A stretch of DNA of 64,000 nucleotides, taken from positions 186,001-250,000 of the forward strand of contig NZ_BJNG01000016.1 in assembly GCF_006539565.1 (NCBI RefSeq), written 5' to 3'. Position 1 is the stretch's first letter, and the number at the start of each line of letters is the position of its first letter. A program made the translations under genes and the position numbers. The notes beneath the pieces are model-generated. The model did no database searches. It was not told where the DNA came from and saw nothing but the letters and a program-made list of their open reading frames with translations. The DNA comes from Pseudonocardia hydrocarbonoxydans. Lineage in GTDB: Bacteria; Actinomycetota; Actinomycetes; Mycobacteriales; Pseudonocardiaceae. Positions 48,455 through 57,166 of the stretch are shown here, piece by piece.

Positions 48455-49999
48455 TCAGCCGCCGGCCGCGCGCAGCCGGTCCTTGATGTCGGTCTTGAGC
48501 ACCTTGCCGACGGTGGAGCGCGGCAGGTCCGGCCAGATCTCGACCTGCTTGGGCGCCTTGACGCTGCCGATGCGCGCCTTGACGAACGCGATCACCTCGC
48601 CCGGGTCGACCTGCGCCCCGGGCTGCGGCTGGACCACGGCCACCACCCGCTCGCCCCACTTGTCGTCGGGCAGCCCCACCACGCCGCAGTCGCGGACGGC
48701 CTCGTGCGCCATCAGCGCCTGCTCCACCTCCGCCGAGTAGACGTTGAACCCGCCCGTGATGATCATGTCCTTGGCCCGGTCGACGACGAACAGGTAGCCC
48801 TCGTCGTCGAGGTAGCCGATGTCGCCGGTGTGGTGCCAGCCGTGCGCCGACGCCTCGGCCGTCGCCTCCGGGTTCTTGTAGTACCCGGCCATCACCAGCG
48901 AGCTGCGGACCACGATCTCGCCGCGCTCCCCCGTGCCGAGCAGCGACCCGTCCGACGCCATGATCCCGACGGTGACCAGCGGGCCGGGCCGCCCGGTGGA
49001 GGCCAGCCGGTGCCGCGCGACGGACCCGTCGGGCAGGAAGTGGTCGCGTGGGGCCATCATCGAGACGAACATCGGCGCCTCGGACTGGCCGAACAGCTGC
49101 GCCATCACCGGCCCGATGTCGGTGAGCGCCTGCTCCAGGCGCGCGGGCGACATCGGCGCCGCCCCGTACCAGAAGCACTGCAACGAGCTCAGGTCCGTGG
49201 ACGCGAGTGCCTCGTGCGCCAGCAGCATGTAGATCAGCGTCGGCGGCAGGAACGTGTGCGTGACGCGGTGCCGCTCGACGTGTTCCAGGAACCCGCCGAC
49301 GTCGGGGGCGGGCATCACGACGATCTGCCCGCCCAGCGCCATCACCGGGAAGCAGAGCACCCCGGCCGCGTGCGTGAGCGGGGCCATCGCGAGGTAGACC
49401 GGCCGGCCCCCCGCCGACGCGCTCCCTCCCGCGGAGGCGGCATCGGCGCCGAAGGGGTAGCCCATCAGCGCCAGCGCCGTCATCGTCTCGATCGCGCGGT
49501 CGGTGAGCTGCACGCCCTTGGGCCGCCCGGTCGTGCCGCCGGTCCCGACGATCATGACCGTGTCGTCGGGGACGTCCGCGGGGACGTCGACGCCGTCGGC
49601 GAGCCAGCCGTCCAGCTCGTCGAGGCACACCACCGTGGTGACGCGCGGCAGGTCCATCTCCGCGACCATCGGGGCGTAGGCGCGGGAGTGGAACAGCGCG
49701 ACGCAGTCGAACAGCTCGAGCAGCTCCGCGTTCTCGGCCGCGCCGTTGCGCGGGTTGATCGGGCACCACACCGCGCCCCGGCGGGCGATCCCGAACACCG
49801 TGGCGAACGCGACGGGGTCGTTGCCGGACAGGATCCCGACCTTGTCCCCCGCCGCCACGCCCGAGCGCGCGAGCGCCCGGGCGACGGCGTGGCTGTGGTC
49901 GACGACGTCGCCGTAGGTCAGCGTCGTCGACCCCATGACCAGACAGGGCGCGTCGCGTCCGAGCGACGCCCCCTTGTCGAGGTATCTGGCCAGACTCAT
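48455..49999 (-). CDS. Acyl-CoA synthetase (AMP-forming)
   Basis: The product is 514 residues. The AMP-binding motif IVGTGGTTGRPKGVQLT, the LFGQSEA core, the YKNPEATAEASAHGWHHTGD hinge and the catalytic Lys in STVGKVLKTD are complete. It activates a carboxylic acid with ATP and joins it to CoA. A short SAGG duplication near residue 205 is unusual but within a loop. It starts 10 bases after the SDR gene ends, so both form one operon behind twin operators bound probably by the divergent TetR protein. Steroid, terpenoid or fatty acid substrates are all possible. Confidence 0.92.
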   Translation of the reverse strand: MSLARYLDKGASLGRDAPCLVMGSTTLTYGDVVDHSHAVARALARSGVAAGDKVGILSGNDPVAFATVFGIARRGAVWCPINPRNGAAENAELLELFDCVALFHSRAYAPMVAEMDLPRVTTVVCLDELDGWLADGVDVPADVPDDTVMIVGTGGTTGRPKGVQLTDRAIETMTALALMGYPFGADAASAGGSASAGGRPVYLAMAPLTHAAGVLCFPVMALGGQIVVMPAPDVGGFLEHVERHRVTHTFLPPTLIYMLLAHEALASTDLSSLQCFWYGAAPMSPARLEQALTDIGPVMAQLFGQSEAPMFVSMMAPRDHFLPDGSVARHRLASTGRPGPLVTVGIMASDGSLLGTGERGEIVVRSSLVMAGYYKNPEATAEASAHGWHHTGDIGYLDDEGYLFVVDRAKDMIITGGFNVYSAEVEQALMAHEAVRDCGVVGLPDDKWGERVVAVVQPQPGAQVDPGEVIAFVKARIGSVKAPKQVEIWPDLPRSTVGKVLKTDIKDRLRAAGG

Positions 50000-50009
50000 G
50001 AGGGGGGCC

Positions 50010-50801
50010 TCACATCCCCATGCCGCCGTCGACGGGCAGCCCGGCCCCGTTGACGAACCGCGACGCGTCCGAGGCCAGGAAGACCACCGCGTCGGCCATG
50101 TCGGCGACCTCGCCCAGCCGGCCCGACGGCGTCAGCTCGACGACGGCGCCGACGGCGGCCTCCGGGCTCTCGAACAGCCCGAGTCCGCTGGTCTCCACGG
50201 CCAGCTTGACGCCCATGTCGGTGGCGACGAGACCGGGGTAGATGCAGTTGACGCGCACGCCGTAGCCGAGCTTGCCGGCCTCCATCGCGGCGACGCGGGT
50301 GAGCCGGTCGACCGCGGACTTGGTGGCCGAGTACCCCGCGATGGCGGGGAACGCGATGGTGGCCGCGACCGAGGCGATGTTGATGATCGAGCCGCCGTTG
50401 CCCGCCGCGCCGCCCGGGCGCATGGCCCGCAGGCCGTGCTTGAGCCCGAGCATGGTGCCCAGGACGTTGACCTCGAGCATCCTGCGGATCTCGTCGGGGT
50501 CGGTGTCGACGATCAGCTGCGTGACCTCGATCCCCGCGTTGTTGACGACGATGTCGAGCCCGCCGAGCTCGGCGACGGTGTGCGCGACCGCGGCCTCCCA
50601 CTCGCCGTCGTTGGTGACGTCGAGCGACACGAAGCCCCCGCCGTCCAGGCCCGCCGCGGTCTGTTCGCCCAGGTCCTTGAGCACGTCGGCGATCATCACC
50701 CGGGCCCCCGCCGCCGTCAGCGCCTGCGCCATCCCGGCGCCCAGCCCGCGGGCGCCGCCGGTGACCAGCGCGCGCCTCCCCGTCAGATCGAACGTGCTCA
50801 T
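50010..50801 (-). CDS. Short-chain dehydrogenase/reductase
   Basis: The product is 263 residues of the classical SDR type: cofactor loop VTGGARGLGAGMAQ, NNAG motif in IVVNNAGIEV, catalytic Ser in IINIASVAAT and Y-x-x-x-K in GYSATKSAVD. The Asp in MIADVLKD after strand 2 favours NAD(H). It oxidises or reduces a secondary alcohol, perhaps of a steroid or hydroxyacid later activated by the downstream ligase. ATG 50801 has GAGGA upstream. Confidence 0.92.
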   Translation of the reverse strand: MSTFDLTGRRALVTGGARGLGAGMAQALTAAGARVMIADVLKDLGEQTAAGLDGGGFVSLDVTNDGEWEAAVAHTVAELGGLDIVVNNAGIEVTQLIVDTDPDEIRRMLEVNVLGTMLGLKHGLRAMRPGGAAGNGGSIINIASVAATIAFPAIAGYSATKSAVDRLTRVAAMEAGKLGYGVRVNCIYPGLVATDMGVKLAVETSGLGLFESPEAAVGAVVELTPSGRLGEVADMADAVVFLASDASRFVNGAGLPVDGGMGM

Positions 50802-50852
50802 CCGTCGTCCTCTCGCCATCGCCGGTGATGCGGACCACAACCTAGAAGTGGA

Positions 50853-50891
50853 CCTTGACGACTGTCAAGGACTTCCTGGACGACTGTCCAG
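50853..50891. promoter_or_regulatory. Twin palindromic operators of the TetR/SDR divergent promoter
   Basis: CCTTGAC-GACT-GTCAAGG (50853-50870) and CTGGAC-GACT-GTCCAG (50876-50891) are both perfect palindromes with the same GACT centre. Their centres are 22 bases apart, two helical turns, so two dimers can sit on one DNA face. The pair lies between the SDR and TetR starts. TACTCT at 50906 may be the -10 of the TetR gene. Confidence 0.8.
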
Positions 50892-50920
50892 AGCAGCTCG
50901 CGGGGTACTCTCGCCCGGAC

Positions 50921-51538
50921 ATGGCCACCGCAGCGAAGGTCGAGCCCCAGCGGGTCGACCGGTTCGAGGAGCGCCGCCGCGAGCTCGCGGACGCGGCGCT
51001 GGTCACGCTGTCCGAGCTCGGTTACGCCCGCACGAGCCTGCGCGAGATCGCCCAGAACTCGGCCTTCAGCCACGGCGTCCTGCACTACTACTTCCGCGAC
51101 AAGGTCGACCTGATCACCTACTGCGTGCGGCAGTACAAGGCGGCGTGCGTGCTGCGCTACGACCGGATCGTGGCCACCGCACGCACCCCCGAGGGTCTCG
51201 CGCAGGGTTTCGCCGACGGGCTGGTAGCCACGCTCGTCGAGGACGCCCGGATGCACCGGCTCTGGTACGACCTGCGCTCGCAGGCGCTGTTCGAGGAGTC
51301 CTTCCGCGCCGACGTGCTCGACATCGACGCCACGCTGGAGCGCATGATCGACCGGATCGTCGGCCGCTACGGCGAGCTGCGCGACCGGCCGGCGCCCGCC
51401 CCGTCCGCCATGACCTACGCCCTGTTCGACGGCCTGTTCCAGCAGGCCCTGCTCCGGCACTTCGCCGGCTCCCCCACCGCCGCCGACGACCTGCGCGCCC
51501 GCGTGCTCGGACTCCTCGACCGGCTGTTCCCCCCGTGA
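50921..51538 (+). CDS. TetR-family regulator of the SDR/ligase operon
   Basis: The product is 205 residues. The helix-turn-helix TSLREIAQNSAFSHGVLHYYF follows LSELGYAR; the remainder is the helical ligand domain (MTYALFDGLFQQALLRHFAG). It is divergent from the SDR/ligase genes with two matching palindromes between, so it probably represses both sides and is released by an acyl-CoA or related ligand. The stop overlaps the DksA-like gene. Confidence 0.92.
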   Translation: MATAAKVEPQRVDRFEERRRELADAALVTLSELGYARTSLREIAQNSAFSHGVLHYYFRDKVDLITYCVRQYKAACVLRYDRIVATARTPEGLAQGFADGLVATLVEDARMHRLWYDLRSQALFEESFRADVLDIDATLERMIDRIVGRYGELRDRPAPAPSAMTYALFDGLFQQALLRHFAGSPTAADDLRARVLGLLDRLFPP

Positions 51539-51882
51539 CCGACCGGGCGGCCGACATCGCCGCCGCACGCGCGGCGGCGGTCGAGCGCGCCGCCGCGCTG
51601 AGCCGGCAGGTCCAGGGACTGGCCGAGCAGCAGGCGCACACCACCCACGACGACGAGCACGACCCCGAGGGCGTGACCATCGGGTTCGAGCGCGCCCAGC
51701 TGCAGGGCCTGCTCGCCGGCGCACGCGAGGAGATCGAGGCGCTGGACCGCGCCGCCGCACGGCTCGCCGCGGGCACCTACGGCCGGTGCGCGGTCTGCGG
51801 GGGGCCCATCGCCCCCGAACGCCTCGACGCGCTCCCCGCCACCGAGACCTGCATCGCCTGCGCGTCGCGTCGCCGTCGCTGA
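51535..51882 (+). CDS. DksA/TraR-type zinc finger protein
   Basis: The product is 115 residues. An N-terminal helical hairpin (RAAALSRQVQGLAEQQAHT, EEIEALDRAAARLAAGTYGR) leads to the four-Cys finger CAVCGGPIAPERLDALPATE ending in CIAC. This is the DksA/TraR fold, whose members bind RNA polymerase in the secondary channel. The tip acidic pair is not obvious. The GTG overlaps the TetR stop, so it is made with the regulator. Confidence 0.87.
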   Translation: MTDRAADIAAARAAAVERAAALSRQVQGLAEQQAHTTHDDEHDPEGVTIGFERAQLQGLLAGAREEIEALDRAAARLAAGTYGRCAVCGGPIAPERLDALPATETCIACASRRRR

Positions 51883-51980
51883 CCTTCACCCGAAAGTCGC
51901 GTATCGGCGGGCCGAACGGTCCCGTTGGTCCGGTGAGTGACCGGACCGCCGGTCACCCGACCGTCGAGGAGGACGGCCAG

Positions 51981-53396
51981 GTGTCGACCGCTCAGCATCG
52001 TCTCGCAGGCCTGGGCCGCCGCGCGCGTCTCGCGATCGTCGGGGGTGCCGCCGTCGTGCTGACGGCCGCGACCCTCGCCGTCCCGGCGGTCGCGCCGCGG
52101 GCGGCCGCGGCACCCGACGACGGTGACTGGGTCTCGGCCTGGTCGGCCGCGCCGCAGGGCCCCTCGACCCTGGGCGACTTCGGCGCCGAGACGTTCTCCG
52201 GCACGCAGCAGGTCAACGCGGTGCAGGACGTCGTGCCCCCGCCCACCACGTTCACCGACGAGACCGTCCGCCAGGTCCTTTACCTGCACCACGGCGGCAG
52301 CGCGGTGCGGGTGCAGCTGTCCAACGAGTTCGGTGACCGCGACGCGACGTTCCCTGCGGTGACGGTCGGCGTCCGCGACGGCGACTCCGGCGCGGCGGTC
52401 GAGCCCGGCACGCAGCGCGACCTCACCTTCGACGGCGAGCCCGCCGTCACGATCCCGCCGGGTGCCACCGTGCTCAGCGACCCGGTCGACCTCGACACCG
52501 AGGCGTTCGACCACCTGGTGCTGAGCATGTTCGTGCCCGCCGGGAACGGTGCGGCCACGGTGCACGGCAACCACATGCAGACCTTCTTCACCGCCCCCGG
52601 CGACGCGACCGCGGCCGAGGGCGACGGGGCCTTCGCCGAGCGCGGGGTCGTGCTGAACAACTACACCTCGACGTTCACCACCGCCTCGTACTACGCCACC
52701 GGCGTGCACGTCGAGGGCGAGCCCGGCGACCGCACCCTCGTCACGTTCGGCGACTCCATCACCGACGGGTTCCTGTCCACCGGCAACACCGACAGCCGCT
52801 ACCCCGACGTCCTGGCCCGCCGGCTCAAGGCCGACCCCGCCACCGAGCACCTGTCCGTGACCAGCCAGGCGATCAGCGGCGGCCGCGTCACCGGCGACGG
52901 CATCGGGCCGTCGGCGCTCTCGCGGATCGACGAGCAGATCCTCGCCCAGCCGAACCTGGGCGGCGTGATCTTCCTGCAGGGCATCAACGACCTGGGCACG
53001 GCCGTCCTGCAGGGCGCCCCGGCCACCGCGGACGACCTCATCGCGGCCTACCGCGAGATCGCCGACCGGGTGCACGCCGCGGGCGTCCCGATCTACATCG
53101 GCACCCTCACCCCGGCCGGCAACCTGCTGCGCCCGGCGCCCTACGGCGTCTACTCCGCCCCGTCGCAGGTGGCCGAGCGCAACGCCGTCAACGAGTGGCT
53201 GCGCACCGAGGGCCGCGAGGTCTTCGACGGCGTGATCGACTTCGACGCCGTCATCCGCGACCCGCTGATCCCGGACTGGATCGCGCTGCAGTACGACGCG
53301 CTGGACAACCTGCACCCCAACGACGCCGGGTACCGGGTCATGGCCGAGTCGATCCCGCAGGAGTTCCTGGACGAGATCGCCGCGGGAGGGCGCTAG
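51981..53396 (+). CDS. Secreted SGNH/GDSL hydrolase
   Basis: The product is 471 residues with a Sec signal (basic start, then RLAIVGGAAVVLTAATLAVP and a cut after APRAAA). The catalytic blocks are TFGDSITDG (Ser), GGRVTGDGIG, LQGINDLG (Asn) and DNLHPNDAGY (Asp-x-x-His). The first 200 residues form the beta-sandwich found in acyl-hydrolases of this type. It removes acyl or acetyl esters from an extracellular substrate. GTG 51981 has GAGGAGG upstream. Its TAG stop overlaps the stop of the convergent ATP-grasp gene. Confidence 0.9.
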   Translation: MSTAQHRLAGLGRRARLAIVGGAAVVLTAATLAVPAVAPRAAAAPDDGDWVSAWSAAPQGPSTLGDFGAETFSGTQQVNAVQDVVPPPTTFTDETVRQVLYLHHGGSAVRVQLSNEFGDRDATFPAVTVGVRDGDSGAAVEPGTQRDLTFDGEPAVTIPPGATVLSDPVDLDTEAFDHLVLSMFVPAGNGAATVHGNHMQTFFTAPGDATAAEGDGAFAERGVVLNNYTSTFTTASYYATGVHVEGEPGDRTLVTFGDSITDGFLSTGNTDSRYPDVLARRLKADPATEHLSVTSQAISGGRVTGDGIGPSALSRIDEQILAQPNLGGVIFLQGINDLGTAVLQGAPATADDLIAAYREIADRVHAAGVPIYIGTLTPAGNLLRPAPYGVYSAPSQVAERNAVNEWLRTEGREVFDGVIDFDAVIRDPLIPDWIALQYDALDNLHPNDAGYRVMAESIPQEFLDEIAAGGR

Positions 53397-54544
53397 CCGC
53401 GACCGGCCACCTTGCGCGCGAGCTGGGCCAGCAGCGCGAGGGCCGGGAGCGGGTCGCGCAGGGCGAGGGCGCCGGTGTCCCGGGTGCCCCGCCAGCTGCG
53501 CCCGACCTCGCGCAGCGTCGTCTGCCGCGCCCGCATCCGCGCGGCCACGGCGGCCACCTCCTTGTGCGGCAGCATCACCTTGCGCCCGTCGATCTGGGCG
53601 GGCTGCGGTTCGAGGGGCAGGTCGGCGAGCGTGGCGTAGAGCCGCCACGGCCCGTCCACCCCGCACGCCTGCGACAGGCCGAAGCTGCCCGGCACCCGCA
53701 CGTTGATCTCGATGAGGTACAGCTCGCCGGTGTCGGCGTGCCGCTTGGTCTCGCACGCCGAGATGCCCACGTAGCCGGTGTGGTCCAGCAGCCGGCGGTT
53801 GATCTTCAGGGTCTCCGGGACGTCGGCGGACTCCATGAGCGAGGCGACCCCGTAGTCCAGCGGCCACTGGCGGAGCTTGCGGCGGCCGTACTCCAGCCGG
53901 TACGCGCCGTGGCGGTCGCGCACGGCGACGCTGCCCTCCAGCGCGGTCTCCGGCCCGGGGACGAGCTCGGTGACCAGCAGCGCGACCCCCAGATCCAGCA
54001 ACCGGACGGCGTGCTCGAGCAGCTGCGCGCGCCCGTCGATCCGGACGGTGCCCACGCCGACCAGCTCCTTGGCCAGGTGCCCCAGCGTCGGCTTGAGCAC
54101 ACAGGGGTAGGTCAGCTGGTCCAGGTGCCGGTCGAGGTCGGCGCGGGTGGCGACGTGGCGCATCCAGGGTGCGCGGACCCCGGCCAGCTCCGCCGTGCGG
54201 TAGAGCAGCTGCTTGTCCATCAGGTCGACGTGCACGCGGTCCGCCGACTCGAAGGTCCGCAGGCCGGGCGCGAGGTCGGCGCGGTGCTCGGTGAGGAACT
54301 CGGTCGCGGCGTCGGAGCCGCTGAGCACGACGGCGTCCCCGATGCCGTTCAGCTCGGCGAGCCAGGACTCGGGGTGTCGGCGGACGTCGGGCAGGACCCG
54401 TCCCGTGACCGCGCGGCTGCGCAGGACCCAGCGGTAGTCGGGGGCGGGCAGGACGTGGGTCTCGACGCCCCGCCTGGCCAGCGCCCTGGCCATGGTCAGG
54501 CACCCGTCGTTCGGGTGGAGCACGACGAGACGGGGCAGTGCCAT
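53393..54544 (-). CDS. ATP-grasp domain protein
   Basis: The product is 383 residues. The N-terminal preATP-grasp fold (LVVLHPNDGCLTMARALARR), the central PCVLKPTLGH nucleotide-binding strand, ALLVTELVPGPE and LYLIEINVRVPGSFGLS with metal-binding Glu/Asn are the ATP-grasp ligase set. It resembles carboxylate-amine ligases without a characterised substrate. Its TAG stop and that of the SGNH hydrolase share the palindrome CTAG at 53393-53396. Confidence 0.85.
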   Translation of the reverse strand: MALPRLVVLHPNDGCLTMARALARRGVETHVLPAPDYRWVLRSRAVTGRVLPDVRRHPESWLAELNGIGDAVVLSGSDAATEFLTEHRADLAPGLRTFESADRVHVDLMDKQLLYRTAELAGVRAPWMRHVATRADLDRHLDQLTYPCVLKPTLGHLAKELVGVGTVRIDGRAQLLEHAVRLLDLGVALLVTELVPGPETALEGSVAVRDRHGAYRLEYGRRKLRQWPLDYGVASLMESADVPETLKINRRLLDHTGYVGISACETKRHADTGELYLIEINVRVPGSFGLSQACGVDGPWRLYATLADLPLEPQPAQIDGRKVMLPHKEVAAVAARMRARQTTLREVGRSWRGTRDTGALALRDPLPALALLAQLARKVAGRG

Positions 54545-54631
54545 GGTGGTCCTCGGTGCGTAGTGCGTCGCAGCACCCGGATCGGGCGCGCTCCCCCTGA
54601 CGGTAGGCAGCCCGCCGCGATCCGTATCTCC

Positions 54632-55972
54632 CTAGAGTTGAGGGGAGCGGTCCAGCACCGCCCCGGCGGGGAAGGTGGCCGTCACGGTGGTCCCCGCGCC
54701 TGCGGCGCTGGTGACGGTCAGCTCGCCGCCCGCCTCCTCCAGCGCGCGCCGCACCAGCCGCAGGCCGATGTGCCCGCCCTCGGGGGCCGAGCCCGGGTCG
54801 AAGCCGACGCCGTCGTCGGAGACGGTGAGGACGAGCCCCCGGCCGGTCGGCACCACCCGGACGTCGATCCGGGAGGCCCCGCTGTGGCGGAAGGCGTTGC
54901 GCAGCAGCTCGCGCGAGATGCGGTGCAGCAGGGCCGCGGTGTCGTCACCGAGGCCGGTGCTCTCGACCTCGACGGCCACCGCGGTGTCGCCCCCGCCGCG
55001 CAGCTGGGCCACCAGGTCGGTGAGGGCGGCCCGCAGGTCGGCGGCGCCGAACGTGCTCGGCAGCAGGCTGGAGGCCAGGTCGCGCAGCTCGCGGACGTCC
55101 TGTTCGACGAGCCGCTGGGCCTCCTCCAGGAGGCCGGGCCGGCCGTCGAGGACGGTCCGGGAGCCACCGGCCGACCGGATCGCCTGCAGCAGCATCCCCG
55201 CTCCGGCGAGGTCCTGGATCACGCCGTCGTGCAGCTGCTGGGCCAGCTCGCCGCGCTCCCGGTCCGAGGCCGCGAGCCCGTAGCGCAGCGCGGCCCGGTG
55301 CTCGTCACGGTCGCGCTCCATGCGGCGGGCCAGCGAGACCGACAGCGGGACCGTCGCGATCCCCAGCGCCAGCAGGCCGGCCAGGGTCATCGGCAGGAGC
55401 ACGGCCGCGGTGCCCCGCGTGGTCGCCGCGACGTCGAAGGGCACGTAGATCTCCAGCCGCATCTGGTTGCCCGCGGCGTCGGTGAAGCCGGTGAAGACCT
55501 CGATCAACGGCATGCCGGCGGCGATCTCGTAGCGGTGCTCGTCGTCGTCGGGCAGGCGCAGGGAGACCATCTCGCCCGCGTCGACCCGCCGGGCAAGGTC
55601 GGGGTCGAGCACGCCGGACTCACCCTCGATGCGGGGCTCGTCGGAGAAGACCACCGTGCTCCGGTCGCCGTCGACGATCCACACCTTGACCCGGTGGATG
55701 ATGCCGGCCTCCAGGAACGGGGCCAGGTCGGCCAGCAGCACGTCGTGCCGCGTGGCCTGCGGGCTCCGGAAGTCGATCTCCGCCAGTGACGCCGTCAGGC
55801 CGCCCGCGGCCTGTTCGGACACCAGCCGCGCCGTCGCATGCCCCTCGGCCTCCGCGACCCGCCAGACGCCGACGACCAGCAGCCCGCCCAGCACGGCCGC
55901 GACGACCGCGGTGAGCAGCGCGTGCCGCACCAGTGCGCGCTGGACGGAGCGGCGCAACGGCGGGGCGGGCAT
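54632..55972 (-). CDS. NarL-type sensor histidine kinase
   Basis: The product is 446 residues. Two membrane helices (about 17-38 and 188-212) enclose an extracytoplasmic sensor domain. HisKA_3 follows with the phosphorylated His about 248 in LAQQLHDGVIQDLAGAG. The ATPase has RISRELLRNAFRHSGAS (N box), SDDGVGFDPG (G1) and GGHIGLRLVRRALEEAGG. It passes phosphate to the response regulator encoded upstream, whose stop overlaps its ATG. The signal is unknown. Confidence 0.93.
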   Translation of the reverse strand: MPAPPLRRSVQRALVRHALLTAVVAAVLGGLLVVGVWRVAEAEGHATARLVSEQAAGGLTASLAEIDFRSPQATRHDVLLADLAPFLEAGIIHRVKVWIVDGDRSTVVFSDEPRIEGESGVLDPDLARRVDAGEMVSLRLPDDDEHRYEIAAGMPLIEVFTGFTDAAGNQMRLEIYVPFDVAATTRGTAAVLLPMTLAGLLALGIATVPLSVSLARRMERDRDEHRAALRYGLAASDRERGELAQQLHDGVIQDLAGAGMLLQAIRSAGGSRTVLDGRPGLLEEAQRLVEQDVRELRDLASSLLPSTFGAADLRAALTDLVAQLRGGGDTAVAVEVESTGLGDDTAALLHRISRELLRNAFRHSGASRIDVRVVPTGRGLVLTVSDDGVGFDPGSAPEGGHIGLRLVRRALEEAGGELTVTSAAGAGTTVTATFPAGAVLDRSPQL

Positions 55973-56616
55973 CAGGACCGCCCGCCCAGGTCGACCAGAC
56001 CGAGCCGGCCCGCGGTCACCACGGTGTCGAGCTGGGTGTGGGTACCGAGTTTGGCCATGATCGCCCGGATGTGGTCACGGGCGGTGTGGACCGAGATGCC
56101 CAGCGCCCGGGCCACCTGCCGGGCGTCGTGGCCGTCGCCCAGGCCGCGCAGGACGTCGGCCTCCCGGGGGGTGAGCCGGATCCCGCCCGAGCGGTCCACC
56201 CGCGCCGCCGGGGTGACGATCGGGCTCGCCGCGTCGGCGTACCGGATCGCGTGCAGGATCTCCTCGAGCGCGCCCTCCTTGGCCAGGAACGCGACGGCAC
56301 CGGCCGCGATCGCCCGGGCGGCGGGCGCGGAGCGGGGGTAGCCGGTCAGCATGACGACGCGGGCGTGCGGGCGCAGCTCCCGCAACCGCCCGATCGCGTC
56401 GATCCCGCTGCCGTCGGGCAGCTGGAGGTCGACCAGTGCCACGTCGAAGTCGGTCGTCGCGGCGAGGGCCAGCCCGTCGGCGAGGGTGTGGGCGACGGCG
56501 ACGCAGTGCAGGTCGGCGTGCAGGTCGAGGGCGATCCGCAGCGTGTCGGTGAACGCGCGGTGGTCGTCGAGCACCAGGACCGCACGCCGCGGGCCGTCGC
56601 TGCACGGGAGAGACAC
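55972..56616 (-). CDS. LuxR/NarL-family response regulator
   Basis: The product is 214 residues. The receiver domain has the acidic pair D17/D18, phosphate acceptor D63 in DVALVDLQLPDG, the conserved Thr in MLTGYP and Lys in FLAKEG. The LuxR helix-turn-helix is LTPREADVLRGLGDGHDARQ with VARALGISVHTARDHIRAIM. It is first in the two-gene operon with the sensor kinase. Its target genes are not evident. Confidence 0.94.
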   Translation of the reverse strand: MSLPCSDGPRRAVLVLDDHRAFTDTLRIALDLHADLHCVAVAHTLADGLALAATTDFDVALVDLQLPDGSGIDAIGRLRELRPHARVVMLTGYPRSAPAARAIAAGAVAFLAKEGALEEILHAIRYADAASPIVTPAARVDRSGGIRLTPREADVLRGLGDGHDARQVARALGISVHTARDHIRAIMAKLGTHTQLDTVVTAGRLGLVDLGGRS

Positions 56617-56656
56617 CCGACCAGCGTACGGAGCCCCGCCGACACGTCCGTGTGAG

Positions 56657-57166
56657 CTACCCCGGATCGAGGTGCTCGTGCTGCAGGATCCCCATCCGCA
56701 GGGCGTTGCGGTAGCGGCCGTCGGCGAAGAACTCCTCCCGCAGCTCGCCCTCGGTCACGAAGCCGACCGTGCGGTACACGTGGATGGCCGCGGCGTTCTC
56801 GACGTCGACGACGAGGTACACCTTGTGCAGGTTCAGCACCGCGAAGGCGTAGTCCAACGCCCTGCGGGTGGCCTCGCGGGCGTACCCGCGGCCCTGGTGG
56901 GCGGGGTGCACGATGATCTGGAACTCGGCGCCGCGGTGGATGTAGTCGATCTCCACCAGCTCCACGATCCCGGCCGGCTCGCCGTCGGCCTCGATGACGA
57001 ACCGGCGCTCCCGGTTGTCGTGGACGTGCCGGTCGTAGATGTCGCGCAGCTCCACCAGCGCCTCGTAGGGCTCGGTGAACCAGTAGGACATGATCCGCGA
57101 GTCGTTGTTGAGCGCGTGCACGAACCCGAGGTCGTCGCGCTCGAGGGCCCGCAGGCGGATGGTCAC
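56657..57166 (-). CDS. speG: Spermidine N1-acetyltransferase SpeG-like
   Basis: The product is 169 residues. MSYWFTEPYEALVELRDIYD followed by RHVHDNRERRFVIE is the polyamine-binding lobe of SpeG, and IIVHPAHQGRGYAREATRRA with NLHKVYLVVDVENAAAIHVY is the acetyl-CoA site. It would acetylate spermidine or spermine to relieve polyamine stress. The GTG start overlaps the stop of the LLM gene upstream. Confidence 0.9.
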   Translation of the reverse strand: MTIRLRALERDDLGFVHALNNDSRIMSYWFTEPYEALVELRDIYDRHVHDNRERRFVIEADGEPAGIVELVEIDYIHRGAEFQIIVHPAHQGRGYAREATRRALDYAFAVLNLHKVYLVVDVENAAAIHVYRTVGFVTEGELREEFFADGRYRNALRMGILQHEHLDPG

